The notes under the pieces: model-generated
Seen by the model: only the letters and a program-made list of their open reading frames with translations
Database searches by the model: none
What the model was told of the DNA's origin: nothing
Position numbers and translations under genes: made by a program
Origin: Arenimonas maotaiensis
GTDB lineage: Bacteria > Pseudomonadota > Gammaproteobacteria > Xanthomonadales > Xanthomonadaceae
Length of the DNA: 64,000 nucleotides
Assembly: GCF_014638745.1 (NCBI RefSeq)
Contig: NZ_BMFO01000002.1
Span: 310,001-374,000, forward strand
Direction of reading: 5' to 3'
In this document: piece by piece, positions 37,114 through 48,445 of the stretch
Position numbering within the stretch: the stretch's first letter is position 1
Layout: each line of letters begins with the position of its first letter

Positions 37114-38502
37114 ATGAAAAAATCCGCCGCTTCCGTCCTTCTGCTCGGCCTCGCCGGCATCCTGTCCGCGCCATGCGCCCTGGCCGCCAAAACCTCCGAT
37201 GCGCAGGTCCGCGAAGCCACCGAGCTGCTGGCCCGGCTGGTCGGTACGCCGACGGTGGCCGGCCGCGGCCAGGTTCCGGTACTGGCCGATGCCCTGGCCA
37301 AGCGTCTGGTGGCCGGCGGCTTCGCCGCCGAAGACGTGCAGGTGGTGCCGATGGGCGAGACGGCCTACCTGACCGCGCGCTACCGCGGCACCGGCGCCAA
37401 ACGCCCGATGCTGATTTCCAACCATATGGACGTGGTCGAGGCGCGGCGTGAGGACTGGAAGCGCGATCCGTTCGTGCTGGCCACCGCCGACGGCTACCAC
37501 TTCGGCCGCGGCGTTTCCGACAACAAGTTCGACATCGCGATGGTGGTGGAGACCCTGCTGCGGCTGAAGCGGGAAGGTTTCACGCCGTCGCGCGACATCA
37601 TCCTGGTGTTCTCAGGCGATGAAGAGACCGCGATGAAGACCACCGCCGCGTTGGCCGAGCTGTATCCGGACGCCGAGTTCCTGATCAACGGCGATGGCGG
37701 CGGCGGTACATTGGATTCCGGCCACAAGCCGCTGACCTACAGCCTGCAGACCGCCGAGAAGAGCTACGCCAGCTACACCCTGACCGTGACTAACGCCGGC
37801 GGCCACAGCTCGCGGCCGCGGCCCGACAACGCCATCTACCAGCTGGCCGACGCGCTGAAGCGCCTGCAGGCCTACGCCTTTCCGGTGATGCACACCGAGA
37901 CCACGCGCGGCTTCTTCGATTTCACCGGCAAACAGCGCGGCGACGCCCTCGGCGCGGCCATGCGCCGCTTCGCCGCCGATTCGGCGGACGCCGCCGCCAT
38001 CGCCGAGATCTCCTCGGATCCGGGCTACAACGCCAATCTGCGCACCACCTGCGTGGCCACGCTGTTGCAGGGCGGCCACGCCGAGAACGCGCTGCCGCAG
38101 AAAGCGGTGGCCACGGTCAATTGCCGCATCTTCCCCGGCGTGTCGGTCGAGTCGGTGCGCGCCACCTTGGCCGCGGTCGTCGCCGATCCGGCGGTGACGG
38201 TGGCCGTGGTCGACGAGCCGTTCTCCAGCGACGCCTCGCCGTTGCGCGAGGACGTGCAACGCGCCGTGCGCAAGGCGGTCGATGCCAACTTCCCGGGGCT
38301 TGCGGTGGTGCCCGAGATGTCCAACGGCGCGACCGACAGCCAGTATTTCCGCGCCGCCGGCATTCCCAGCTACGGCGCCTCGGGCCTGTACATGCGCGAC
38401 GAGGACGGCTACGCGCACGGCCTCGACGAGCGCGTACCGGTCAGCGCCGTGCCGCGCGGCCTGAAGCATTGGCATGCGCTGCTGACCGAACTGGCGAAGT
38501 GA
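37114..38502 (+). CDS. M20 family zinc metallopeptidase, exported
   Basis: 462 residues. A signal peptide is clear (KKSAASVLLLGLAGILSAP, cleavage near ALAAK), so it acts in the periplasm or outside. M20 metal-site motifs are in order: SNHMDVV, GRGVSDNK, FSGDEET with the catalytic Glu pair, the acidic NGDGGG and a late His in GYAHGLDERV. A dimerisation domain lies at about 215-335. It is a di-zinc exopeptidase or carboxypeptidase; the substrate is unknown. No strong ribosome site is seen before the ATG. Confidence 0.88.
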   Translation: MKKSAASVLLLGLAGILSAPCALAAKTSDAQVREATELLARLVGTPTVAGRGQVPVLADALAKRLVAGGFAAEDVQVVPMGETAYLTARYRGTGAKRPMLISNHMDVVEARREDWKRDPFVLATADGYHFGRGVSDNKFDIAMVVETLLRLKREGFTPSRDIILVFSGDEETAMKTTAALAELYPDAEFLINGDGGGGTLDSGHKPLTYSLQTAEKSYASYTLTVTNAGGHSSRPRPDNAIYQLADALKRLQAYAFPVMHTETTRGFFDFTGKQRGDALGAAMRRFAADSADAAAIAEISSDPGYNANLRTTCVATLLQGGHAENALPQKAVATVNCRIFPGVSVESVRATLAAVVADPAVTVAVVDEPFSSDASPLREDVQRAVRKAVDANFPGLAVVPEMSNGATDSQYFRAAGIPSYGASGLYMRDEDGYAHGLDERVPVSAVPRGLKHWHALLTELAK

Positions 38503-38510
38503 AACGGAAA

Positions 38511-38530
38511 CGGGCGGCCTGCGCCGCCCG
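38511..38530 (-). terminator. Terminator between M20 peptidase and asparaginase genes
   Basis: CGGGCGGC (38511-38518) and GCCGCCCG (38523-38530) form an 8-base-pair stem with a 4-base loop. On the minus strand the stem is followed by TTTCCGTTTC, a T-rich tail, so it probably ends the wrbA-DUF2069-asparaginase message and may also stop the M20 transcript. A second hairpin (GCCGACTG/CAGTCGGC, 38544-38562) spans the stop codon of the asparaginase gene. Confidence 0.6.
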
Positions 38531-38553
38531 TCCGGAACGCGCTGCCGACTGCT

Positions 38554-39042
38554 TCAGTCGGCGGCTTCGAAGCGGTTGGCCGAGACGTTCTTCTTGACCT
38601 TGGCCGGATCCCAGATGCGGCCGTTCATCGCGATGTAGACGCCCGGCGGCAGGCACTGCACGGCGCCGACGGCGGTGCCGATGTTGAATTCGGCGTCCGA
38701 ACCGCGGAAGCTGGCGGGATTCAGCGCGCCGGTCAGCACCATGGTCTTGCCGGGGATTTCCGCCAGCACCTTGGCGGTCTCCACCATGGTGTCGGTGCCG
38801 TGGGTGATCAGCACGTGGTTTTCGTCGCGGGCCTCGATCGCCGCCTTCAGAGCCGCACGGTCGGCGGCGTCGATGTGCAGGCTGTCCTTGCGCATCACCG
38901 ACACCACAGTGAACGGGATCACCACCCCGAGTTCCTTGAGGATGCGGCCGATCTGCGGCTCGCCGACCTGGTAATCGGACTTGTCGTCGAAGTAGATCTT
39001 GTCGATGGTGCCGCCGGTGGTGAGGATCAGTAGCGAGTTCAT
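38554..39042 (-). CDS. Short asparaginase-like protein (N-terminal domain only)
   Basis: 162 residues. It carries the first threonine motif TTGGTIDK at 8-15 and the second, THGTDTM, near residue 80, plus GALNPASFRGSDAEFN, all of the type I/II asparaginase N-terminal domain. Normal asparaginases have about 330 residues with a second domain; that part is absent, and the gene ends cleanly rather than by frameshift. Short forms like this are found in other gammaproteobacteria, so it may be a distinct small enzyme. Activity is uncertain. It lies downstream of DUF2069 and wrbA. Confidence 0.82.
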   Translation of the reverse strand: MNSLLILTTGGTIDKIYFDDKSDYQVGEPQIGRILKELGVVIPFTVVSVMRKDSLHIDAADRAALKAAIEARDENHVLITHGTDTMVETAKVLAEIPGKTMVLTGALNPASFRGSDAEFNIGTAVGAVQCLPPGVYIAMNGRIWDPAKVKKNVSANRFEAAD

Positions 39043-39069
39043 GCGGGTTTCCGAAGCGAGACCGGCATT

Positions 39070-41316
<2,247 letters not shown>

Positions 41317-41320
<4 letters not shown>

Positions 41321-41853
41321 CCCTCCGACCGATCTCCCTGTTGTTGCTGTTGGCTCTGGCCGGTTGCGGCGCCGAGCAGTCCAGTGCGCCTGCCGCGCCG
41401 CCGGTCGAGCGCGCGGCCGCCAAGCCGGCGTCTTCGAAGCAGATGCCGGCCTTGACGGTCGAAACCTTCCAGGGCGGCACCTTCAATCTGGCCGACCACC
41501 GCGGCAAATGGGTTGTGGTCAATTTCTGGGCCACCTGGTGCGCGCCGTGCCTGAAGGAAATCCCCGACTTCAACGCCTTCGCCAAGTCGCGCCCGGACGT
41601 GCAGTTCATCGGCTTGGCCTACGAGGAGATCGAACGCGCCGACATGGAAGCGTTCCTGAAGGACCATCCGATCGACTACCCGTTCGCCATCCTCGACGTC
41701 TACAACCCGCCGGCCGATTTCGACACCCCGCGCGGACTGCCGATGACCGTGCTGGTCGCGCCGGACGGCAAGGTCGCCAAGACCTTCCTCGGTCCGGTCA
41801 CATCGGCCGACCTGGCCGCCGCCATCGACGGCGGCGCCTCTGCCGTTCAGTAA
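41317..41853 (+). CDS. TlpA-like thioredoxin-fold lipoprotein
   Basis: 178 residues. A lipobox ends LALAGC with Cys17, so the protein is a membrane-anchored periplasmic lipoprotein. After a Pro/Ala-rich linker (18-42) comes a TlpA/ResA-type thioredoxin domain with the active site WCAPC at 74-78 and the cis-proline loop RGLPMTVLV. It probably reduces disulfides in exported proteins or cytochrome c precursors. It is coupled to yihY by an ATGA overlap and its 3' end overlaps convergent ppk2 by seven bases. Confidence 0.9.
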
Positions 41854-42623
41854 TAGGGTTTGATGGGTTTCGGCGCCACCGTGTAGCGCTCCTTCGCCGG
41901 TTTCCCCCGTAGCGGCTCGAAATGCGGACGCTCGTCCGGCGTGCGGGCGTCCGGAAAGCGCTCGATGAAATCGCGGATCAGGTTCAGACGCCCCAGCTTC
42001 TGGTTGTTGAAGTCGACCACGGTCCACGGCGCCTTGCGGGTGTGGCTGGTTTTGAACATGGCCTCGCGGGCCGCGGTGTATTCGGCGTATTTCCCGCGCG
42101 ACTGCAGATCGACCGGCGACAGCTTCCATTGTTTGAGCGGGTCTTCGAAGCGCTCGCGGAAGCGCTCCTCCTGCTTGTCCTGGTCCACCGCCAGCCAGTA
42201 CTTGAACAGCAGGATGCCGTCGTCGACCAGCAGCTGCTCCAGTAGCGGGACCTGTTTCAGGAAGGCCTTGTACTCCTTGTCGGTGCAGAAGCCCATCACC
42301 TTCTCGACCCCTGCCCGGTTGTACCAGCTGCGGTCGAAGAACACGAATTCGCCGGCCGCCGGCAGATGCGCCAGATAGCGCTGAAAGTACCACTGCGAGG
42401 CCTCGGTCGCGCTCGGCTTGCCGAGCGCCACGCTCCGGCACCAGCGGCTGTTCATGTGGGCCTTGATCGCCGCGATGACGCCGCCTTTGCCGGCGGTGTC
42501 GCGGCCTTCGACCAACACCAGCACGCGCTTGCCGTGCTGCTGCACCCAGCGCGCGATACGGTTGAGCTCGACCTGGAGCTTCTGCAGCTCGGCCTCGTAC
42601 TCGGACTTGCTGATTTTGGGCAC
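41847..42623 (-). CDS. ppk2: Polyphosphate kinase 2
   Basis: 258 residues, a one-domain PPK2 enzyme that moves phosphate between polyphosphate and nucleotides, usually toward GTP or ATP formation. Walker A is VEGRDTAGKGGVI (about 38-50) and the Walker B/lid region is FFDRSWYNRAGVEKVMGFC (about 94-112). KYWLAVDQDKQEERFRER and YTAAREAMFKTSHTRKAPWTVV are also conserved. No polyphosphate kinase 1 or exopolyphosphatase gene is in the window. A 26-base gap separates it from moaB, which is read in the same direction. Confidence 0.92.
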   Translation of the reverse strand: MPKISKSEYEAELQKLQVELNRIARWVQQHGKRVLVLVEGRDTAGKGGVIAAIKAHMNSRWCRSVALGKPSATEASQWYFQRYLAHLPAAGEFVFFDRSWYNRAGVEKVMGFCTDKEYKAFLKQVPLLEQLLVDDGILLFKYWLAVDQDKQEERFRERFEDPLKQWKLSPVDLQSRGKYAEYTAAREAMFKTSHTRKAPWTVVDFNNQKLGRLNLIRDFIERFPDARTPDERPHFEPLRGKPAKERYTVAPKPIKPYY

Positions 42624-42649
42624 GGATTCCCCCGGCGGATGTTGTTTTC

Positions 42650-43153
42650 TTATTCGCGCAGACGCGCTTTCAACATCGCCAGATTACAGGGCTTGGTGCC
42701 GCCGTTCAATTGCTGCCTGAGGATTTGTTCCCAAGCCAGCCGGCAGGCCGAGGTCGAGCCGGGCAGGCAGAACACGAACACGCCGTTGGCCAGCCCGGCC
42801 AAGGCCCGGGATTGCAGCGCCGAGGTGCCGATATCGGCGTAACTGAGCTGCCGGAACAGCTCGCCGAAGCCGGGCATCTCCTTGTCCAGCAGCGGCTGCA
42901 CCGCCTCCGGCGTGCTGTCGCGGCCGGTGAAGCCGGTGCCGCCGGTGCACAGGATGCCGTCCACCGCCGGGTCGGCGATCCACTGCGAGAGCAGGGCGCG
43001 CAGCCGGTACTTGTCGTCCGGCAGCAGGCCGCGGGCGTACAGCCGGTGGCCGTCGGCCTGCAGGGCCGCCGCCAGATAATCGCCGGAGGCGTCATCGGCC
43101 GCGCTGCGGCTGTCGCTGACGGTCAATACGCACAGGTTCAAGGCCAGGCTCAT
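42650..43153 (-). CDS. moaB: Molybdenum cofactor protein MoaB/MogA family
   Basis: 167 residues from the ATG at 43153, overlapping the prfA stop by four bases. It has the MoCF-binding fold with TVSDSRS at 11-17, GGTG at 71-74 within [13 protein letters not shown], and [13 protein letters not shown] near the end. This suits MoaB, which adenylylates molybdopterin or is catalytically silent in some species. No other molybdenum cofactor genes are in the window. Relatives usually have prmC after prfA; here moaB takes that place. Confidence 0.88.
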   Translation of the reverse strand: MSLALNLCVLTVSDSRSAADDASGDYLAAALQADGHRLYARGLLPDDKYRLRALLSQWIADPAVDGILCTGGTGFTGRDSTPEAVQPLLDKEMPGFGELFRQLSYADIGTSALQSRALAGLANGVFVFCLPGSTSACRLAWEQILRQQLNGGTKPCNLAMLKARLRE

Positions 43154-44241
43154 GCGGCGCCCTCGGTCAGCAGTTTCAGTTCGTCGGCCTGGTTTTCCAG
43201 GGTCAGGCGCTCGATCAGTTCGTCGAGGTCGCCGGCCAGGATCTCCGGCAGTTTGTAGAGGGTCAGGCCCTCCACGCGGTGGTCGGTGATGCGGCCCTGC
43301 GGGAAGTTGTAGGTGCGGATGCGCTGGCTGCGGTCGCCGCTGCCGACCTGCAGCCGGCGCGATTCGGCCTGCGCCGCGTTCTGCTTGGCGCGCTGCTCGT
43401 CGAGCAGGCGGGCCTTCAGCAGGCTCATGGCGCGCGCGCGGTTCTTGTGCTGGCTGCGTTCGTCCTGGCATTCGACCACGATGCCGGTCGGCAGGTGGGT
43501 GATACGGATCGCCGAGTCGGTCTTGTTGACGTGCTGGCCGCCGGCGCCGGAGGCGCGGAAGGTATCGGTCTTGATGTCGCCGGGCGCGATGTCGACGTCG
43601 GCGATGTCATCCATCTCCGGCAGAATCGCCACGGTCGCCGCCGAGGTATGGATGCGGCCCTGGGTCTCGGTGTCGGGCACGCGTTGCACGCGGTGGGTGC
43701 CGGATTCGAACTTGAATTTCGAGAACGCGCCGCGGCCTTCGATGCGCGCGATGATCTCCCGGTAGCCGCCGTGCTCGCCCGGATTGGCCGACAGCACCTC
43801 CAGCGGCCAGCGCTTCTTCTCGGCGTAGCGGGCGTACATGCGGAACAGGTCGCCGGCGAACAGGGCGGCTTCGTCGCCGCCGGTGCCGGCGCGGATTTCC
43901 AGGAACAGGTTGGCCTCGTCGCGGGCATCGGCCGGAATCAGCAGCAGGCCGAGCCGGTTCTCGAGCGCCTCGATTTCGGTCTTCAGCCGCGGCATCTCTT
44001 CGTCCGCCAGCGCGCGCATCTCCGGGTCGTCGCGCCAGCTGTCGGCGTCCTGCAGGTCACGCCGGGCTTGGTTCAGCGCGGCCAAGCCGGCCGCGACCGG
44101 ATCGAGCCGGGCGTATTCCTGCGACAGCTCGCGGAAGCGGGTGTTGTCCGAAATCACCGTTGCGTCCGACAGCATCCGGCCGACTTCCTCGTGCCGTTCC
44201 GCCAAGCTTTCCAGTTTGCGCAGCAGGTTAGGGCTGAGCAT
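43150..44241 (-). CDS. prfA: Peptide chain release factor 1
   Basis: 363 residues. It reads UAA and UAG and triggers peptide release. The GGQ loop is in [18 protein letters not shown], whose glutamine is the target of PrmC (24013). The stop-codon-reading region lies around [25 protein letters not shown], and the PxT-type tripeptide region is present. [16 protein letters not shown] follows. It overlaps hemA by 14 bases, the usual hemA-prfA coupling, and moaB downstream by four. Confidence 0.96.
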   Translation of the reverse strand: MLSPNLLRKLESLAERHEEVGRMLSDATVISDNTRFRELSQEYARLDPVAAGLAALNQARRDLQDADSWRDDPEMRALADEEMPRLKTEIEALENRLGLLLIPADARDEANLFLEIRAGTGGDEAALFAGDLFRMYARYAEKKRWPLEVLSANPGEHGGYREIIARIEGRGAFSKFKFESGTHRVQRVPDTETQGRIHTSAATVAILPEMDDIADVDIAPGDIKTDTFRASGAGGQHVNKTDSAIRITHLPTGIVVECQDERSQHKNRARAMSLLKARLLDEQRAKQNAAQAESRRLQVGSGDRSQRIRTYNFPQGRITDHRVEGLTLYKLPEILAGDLDELIERLTLENQADELKLLTEGAA

Positions 44242-45493
44242 CGGTATCCAGCCGGAACAGCTGTTCGGCTGCCTGCAGCAACTGGGTGTCGCCGTCCAAG
44301 GCGGCGCGCCGCAAGGCGGCGGTCGGGCCGTGCAGGATGCGGTTGCTGAGTTGGTTGGCGAGCGTCTCCAGCACCGTTTCGGGGTCTTCGCCGCGCGCCA
44401 GCGCCTGTTTGGCCTTCACCAGCAAGGCTTCGCGCGCCCCGTCGACGTGGCTGCGCAGCTTCAGCAGACCGCTCTGGTGGTTGAGCGCCTTGAGCTGTGC
44501 GAAGAAATGCTCGGCCTGCAGGCTGATCAGGTTCTCGGCCTCGACCGCGGCCTGTTGGCGGAACGCGCGGCTCTCCTCCAGCACGTGGTCCAAGTCGTCC
44601 ACGGTGTACAGATAGACGTCGTCCAGCGCGGCCACCTCCGGTTCGATGTCGCGCGGCACCGCCAGGTCGATCAGCAGCATCGGCCGGTGCCGGCGCTGCT
44701 TCAGCGCCGCGGCCACGTCGGCCGCATGCACCACCGGTACCGGGCTGGCGGTGGCGCTGATCAGGATGTCGGCCTCGGCCATGTGCCGGGCGGCTTCGCT
44801 CAGCGGCAGCGCGAAGCCCGAGAAGCGGGTCGCCAGCGCCTGCGCATGTTCCAACGTGCGGTTGGCGATCAGCATGCGCTTGACCTTGGCGTTGGCCAGA
44901 TGCTGCGCGGCCAGTTCGATGGTCTCGCCGGCGCCGATCAGCATCACGCTGGAGTCGTCGAGCTGGTTGAACAGCTGGCGCGCCAGTTTGACGCTGGCGT
45001 AAGCGACCGACACCGGATGCGCGCCGATCCGGGTTTCGGTACGGACGCGCTTGGCGGTGGCGAAGGTGTGCTGGAACAGGCGGTCGAGCGGGCCCTGCAC
45101 CGCGCCCTGCTGCCGGGCCAGCGACCAAGCCTGCTTCACCTGCCCGAGAATCTGCGGCTCGCCCATGATCAGCGAGTCCAGCCCGGCGGCGACGCGGAAC
45201 AGGTGCTTGACCGCCGCTTCCTCGCTGTGCCGGTACAGGTAGGCGTCCAGCGCTTCGGGGCGTACGCCGTGGTATTCCGCCAGCCAACGCGCCAGCTGCG
45301 GTTCATGTTCGGGCGTTATCTGGCCGTAGATTTCGGTGCGGTTGCAGGTGCTGAGCAGCACCGCCTGTTCCACGCCGGGTACCTGCATCAGCGCCTGCAG
45401 CGCGGCCTCCTGTTGGCTTTCGGACACGCTCACGCGTTCGCGCAGGTCGACCGGCGCGGTGTGGTGGTTCAGGCCAAGCACGTGTAAAGGCAT
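44228..45493 (-). CDS. hemA: Glutamyl-tRNA reductase
   Basis: 421 residues from the ATG at 45493. It reduces glutamyl-tRNA with NADPH to glutamate-1-semialdehyde, the first step of tetrapyrrole synthesis in most proteobacteria. The catalytic Cys50 sits in [12 protein letters not shown], the same position as in E. coli. [13 protein letters not shown], the NADPH-binding [14 protein letters not shown] (Rossmann), and [17 protein letters not shown] are intact. A C-terminal dimerisation helix follows. It is first in the hemA-prfA-moaB run, divergent from the TPR gene across 51 bases. Confidence 0.96.
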   Translation of the reverse strand: MPLHVLGLNHHTAPVDLRERVSVSESQQEAALQALMQVPGVEQAVLLSTCNRTEIYGQITPEHEPQLARWLAEYHGVRPEALDAYLYRHSEEAAVKHLFRVAAGLDSLIMGEPQILGQVKQAWSLARQQGAVQGPLDRLFQHTFATAKRVRTETRIGAHPVSVAYASVKLARQLFNQLDDSSVMLIGAGETIELAAQHLANAKVKRMLIANRTLEHAQALATRFSGFALPLSEAARHMAEADILISATASPVPVVHAADVAAALKQRRHRPMLLIDLAVPRDIEPEVAALDDVYLYTVDDLDHVLEESRAFRQQAAVEAENLISLQAEHFFAQLKALNHQSGLLKLRSHVDGAREALLVKAKQALARGEDPETVLETLANQLSNRILHGPTAALRRAALDGDTQLLQAAEQLFRLDTDAQP

Positions 45494-45508
45494 GGAGGGA
45501 CTCTGGCG

Positions 45509-45537
45509 ATGACGGTCTATTTTAGCCTGTGTACACT
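45509..45537 (+). promoter_or_regulatory. Candidate promoter for TPR-lolB-ispE operon
   Basis: ATGACG (45509-45514, four of six) and TACACT (45532-45537) are 17 bases apart. The predicted start, seven or eight bases on, is at or next to the ATG at 45545, and no ribosome site precedes that ATG, so the message may be leaderless. A perfect palindrome GTGTACAC (45529-45536) overlaps the -10. Confidence 0.45.
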
Positions 45538-45544
45538 GTGTTGT

Positions 45545-46891
45545 ATGCGCGCCATCCCGATCTTCGCCTGTCTTGCCCTGCTGTGCGGCCCGTCCGTCGC
45601 CGCCGAAACGCCGCCGGTCGAGGCCCTGTTGCACAGCGAATTCCTGTTCCAGGCCGGCCGCTTCGATGAGGCTTTCGGGTACTACCGCGGACGATCGCCG
45701 GTTACGATGTCCGAGGCCGAGCGCCGCCGCGGCCGCGAGCTGGCCATCGCCGTGGGCGACACTGATTGGCTGCGCGGACTGCCGCCCGAGCCTGAGGCCG
45801 ATGCCCAAGCCGATATGCCGGAGCCCGAGCGACTGGCTTGGCAGGGTCTGCTCGATGCCTGCGCCGACCCGGATGCCGAAGCCTGCCGTAGCCGCTTGGC
45901 CGCGCTCGATCCGGCCGACTTCGGGGAGCGTTACCGCCGCAGCGCGTTCGATATCGCCCGCCGCAGCGGCGATGCGGCCCAGGAGCTACGCTGGTTGAAG
46001 ACGTTGCCGCAGGACGGCGGCAGCTATTACCTGCGCATCGTGCTGCTCAGCAAGGCCATGGACGACGCGCAGGCCAAGGCCCTGATGGGGGAAATCGCCG
46101 ACGATTCCGGCCTGAATCCGTTCCAGCGCGCGGTGCTGCAGGGCTCGCTGTCCGAGTTGCGCCGCGATTGGGCCGGGGCCGAACGCTTCTACCGCGAGGC
46201 CTTGATCGAGCCGGTGCCGAGCATGACCGCATTGCGTCTGGCGGTGGTGCTGCTGCGCCAGGACCGGCGCGAGGACGCGTTCGCGCAGCTGCATGCCGTA
46301 CAAGAAGACGTGCGGTATTCGGATGAACTGCGGCGCGAGGCGTTCCTGACCGAAATCCAGTTCCGCCGCATCCTCGATATCCCGTTCGAGCAGGGGCGCA
46401 CCACCGAGGCCATCTATCGCCGGGCCCTGTCGATCTGGCCGCAGGCGCACGGGCTACGCTACCGCTTGGCCATGCATCTGTTCGCGCGCGGCCGCAGCCC
46501 GGCGGCGATGGCGGAGCTGGAGGCGCTGCTGGTGCAGGCGCCCGGCCACTTCGAGGCGCTGAACGCCTACGGCTACACGTTGGCCAAGGAGCTGGATCGG
46601 CCGCGGGTGGCGCTTGCGCCGGTCGAACGGGCGTACCGGTTGGCGCCGGAGCGCGCCGAAATCCTGGACAGCTACGGCTATGTCCTGCACCGTCTGGGCC
46701 GGAATCGGGACGCTTTGCCGTCCCTGGAAAAAGCCTGGCGGCTGACGCCCTCGGCGGTGACCGCGGCCCATCTGGCCTTGGTCCATCTGCAGCTCGGCGA
46801 CGCCGGTCAGGCCCGGAGCTATCTGCAGCAAGGACTGCAGCTGGACGCCGATGAGCCCGAACTGTTGGCGGTCCGGGAGCGTCTGCCGTGA
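45545..46891 (+). CDS. Tetratricopeptide repeat protein
   Basis: 448 residues from the ATG at 45545, which opens a signal peptide (RAIPIFACLALLCGPSVAAE); an upstream in-frame ATG at 45509 lies in the promoter region. The mature part is a helical-repeat protein with clear TPR units toward the C-terminus (YGYTLAKELDRPRVALAPVERAYRLAPERAEILDSYGYVLHRLGRNRDAL). It matches the TPR gene found before lolB in Pseudomonas and other relatives, whose role is not established. Likely periplasmic or outer-membrane associated. It shares one base with lolB. Confidence 0.88.
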   Translation: MRAIPIFACLALLCGPSVAAETPPVEALLHSEFLFQAGRFDEAFGYYRGRSPVTMSEAERRRGRELAIAVGDTDWLRGLPPEPEADAQADMPEPERLAWQGLLDACADPDAEACRSRLAALDPADFGERYRRSAFDIARRSGDAAQELRWLKTLPQDGGSYYLRIVLLSKAMDDAQAKALMGEIADDSGLNPFQRAVLQGSLSELRRDWAGAERFYREALIEPVPSMTALRLAVVLLRQDRREDAFAQLHAVQEDVRYSDELRREAFLTEIQFRRILDIPFEQGRTTEAIYRRALSIWPQAHGLRYRLAMHLFARGRSPAAMAELEALLVQAPGHFEALNAYGYTLAKELDRPRVALAPVERAYRLAPERAEILDSYGYVLHRLGRNRDALPSLEKAWRLTPSAVTAAHLALVHLQLGDAGQARSYLQQGLQLDADEPELLAVRERLP

Positions 46892-47466
46892 TGCGGGCGC
46901 TGTGTCTTTGCGCGCTGTTGGCGCTCGGCGCCTGCCGTTCCGTGCCCGAGCGCGACGTTCCGGCACCGTCCACGGCCGAGCGCGAGGCCGTGCTGGCGGC
47001 CCGGACGGACTGGGGCTTCAGCGGCCGGGTGGCGTATTCGCAGGCCGGGCAGGGCGGCAGCGCCCGGATCGATTGGCGGCAGACCGGGCCGGTCTCGGAG
47101 GTCCGCTTGAGCGGCCCGCTGGCCGCCGGCGGCGTGCGTCTGCGCGTCGAGGACGGGCAGGCGCAGGTATTCGATGCCGCGGGCGACTTGCTCGCCGAGG
47201 GCGAGGCCGACGCCGTGTTCGCGCACTGGTTGTCCGTACCTTTGCCGGCACGGGATTTGACTGCCGGGCTGCGCGCGTATTGGCCGGATTCGCCCGAGCG
47301 CACCGCGGCGGCCCTGTCCGGTTCGGTCCGCTCGCAGAGCTGGGATTGGCGCTACAGCGCCTGGTGGCCGGGTCCGGTAGTCCTGCCGAGACAGTTGGAA
47401 GTGCAGGCCGGCGATGCCCGGCTGCGTGTGGTCATCGAACAATGGCGGGAGGGCGGCGGTGATTGA
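46891..47466 (+). CDS. lolB: Outer-membrane lipoprotein receptor LolB
   Basis: 191 residues from the ATG at 46891; a GTG one codon upstream is also in frame. The lipobox ends LALGAC at Cys15. The mature protein has the LolB pattern WGFSGRVAYSQAGQGGSARIDWRQ, GVRLRVEDGQAQVFD and the central HWLSVPLPARDL region. LolB takes lipoproteins from the carrier LolA and inserts them in the outer membrane; it is itself a lipoprotein processed by Lgt. Its end overlaps ispE by eight bases. Confidence 0.93.
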   Translation: MRALCLCALLALGACRSVPERDVPAPSTAEREAVLAARTDWGFSGRVAYSQAGQGGSARIDWRQTGPVSEVRLSGPLAAGGVRLRVEDGQAQVFDAAGDLLAEGEADAVFAHWLSVPLPARDLTAGLRAYWPDSPERTAAALSGSVRSQSWDWRYSAWWPGPVVLPRQLEVQAGDARLRVVIEQWREGGGD

Positions 47467-48334
47467 TTCCGATTGGAGCCGATGGCCGGCGCCGGCCAAG
47501 CTGAACCTGTTCCTGCGCATCACCGGCCGCCGGGCGGATGGTTACCACGAGCTGCAGACCGTATTCCAGCTGCTCGACTGGGGTGACGACATCCGCATCC
47601 GCATTCGTGCCGACGGCGCCGTCGCGCGCCACGGCGAGGCCGGATACGGCGTGCCGGCCGAGCAGGACATCACCGTGCGCGCCGCACGGGCCCTGCAGGC
47701 CGCCACCGGCTGCCGCTTGGGCGCCGACATCGCCATCGACAAGCGGATTCCGCTGGGCGGCGGCTTCGGCGGCGGCTCCAGCGACGCCGCCAGCGTGCTG
47801 GTGGCGCTCAATCAGCTCTGGCGGGTCGGGCTGGACGAGGACGCCTTGGCCGCGCTGGGTCTGGCCTTGGGCGCGGACGTGCCGGTGTTCGTGCGCGGCC
47901 GCAACGCCTGGGCCGAAGGCGTCGGCGAGCGTCTGACGCCGATGGCGCTGCCGCCGGCCTGGTTTTTGCTGATCGATTCCGGCGTGCATGTGCCGACCGC
48001 CGAACTTTTTCGTTCGCCGCGATTGACGAGGGACCAAAATCCGGTCAAAATAGCGAGCTACGCAAGTGGTTCGTTGCTCGATAACGCATTTGAGCCGGTC
48101 GTGCGCCAGCTGCAACCCCGGGTCGACCGGGTGTTCACGGAGATGGCGCGCTACGGTAAAGTTGCGCTCACCGGCACCGGAGGCGGGTGTTTCCTGCGCT
48201 TCGACTCGCAAGAGTCGGCCAGGGAGGCGCAAGCCGGATTGCCCGCGGGCTACCGCTCCTGGGTGGTCGCTTCGGTATCGGAGTCGCCGTTGTTGCGGGC
48301 CTTGCGGCAAGCGCAGCGGACAACCACTGCATAA
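47459..48334 (+). CDS. ispE: 4-diphosphocytidyl-2-C-methyl-D-erythritol kinase
   Basis: 291 residues from the GTG at 47459, five or six bases after GGGAGG. It phosphorylates CDP-ME in the MEP isoprenoid route begun by Dxs. GHMP-kinase motifs are PAPAKLNLFLRITGRRADGYHELQ at the start (substrate binding) and IPLGGGFGGGSSDAASVL (about 98-115, ATP phosphate loop), with MTGTGGGC-like LTGTGGGCFLRF near the end. The tRNA-Gln gene begins only five bases after its stop, so the tRNA is probably cut from this transcript. Confidence 0.95.
   Translation: MIDSDWSRWPAPAKLNLFLRITGRRADGYHELQTVFQLLDWGDDIRIRIRADGAVARHGEAGYGVPAEQDITVRAARALQAATGCRLGADIAIDKRIPLGGGFGGGSSDAASVLVALNQLWRVGLDEDALAALGLALGADVPVFVRGRNAWAEGVGERLTPMALPPAWFLLIDSGVHVPTAELFRSPRLTRDQNPVKIASYASGSLLDNAFEPVVRQLQPRVDRVFTEMARYGKVALTGTGGGCFLRFDSQESAREAQAGLPAGYRSWVVASVSESPLLRALRQAQRTTTA
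48023..48051 (+). promoter_or_regulatory. Possible internal promoter in ispE
   Basis: TTGACG (48023-48028) and CAAAAT (48046-48051) have an ideal 17-base spacer. The local sequence is unusually A-rich for this genome. It would drive tRNA-Gln and prs from about 280 bases upstream. The bases also encode a conserved part of IspE, so chance is possible. Confidence 0.3.
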
Positions 48335-48339
48335 GAAAT

Positions 48340-48416
48340 TGGGGCGTCGCCAAGAGGCCCAAGGCACCGGGTTTTGATCCCGGCATCCGTAGGTTCGAAT
48401 CCTACCGCCCCAGCCA
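48340..48416 (+). tRNA. tRNA-Gln (TTG)
   Basis: 77 bases with CCA encoded. The acceptor stem TGGGGCG pairs with CGCCCCA (48406-48412). The anticodon stem is CCGGG/CCCGG around loop TTTTGAT, giving anticodon TTG at 48374-48376. The T-arm has GGTTCGAATCC. It lies between ispE and prs, the usual place in gammaproteobacteria, and is the substrate of the GlnS encoded at 21205. Confidence 0.97.
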
Positions 48417-48445
48417 ATTTCTGCACAATGCGTCAAGGGTCCGCG

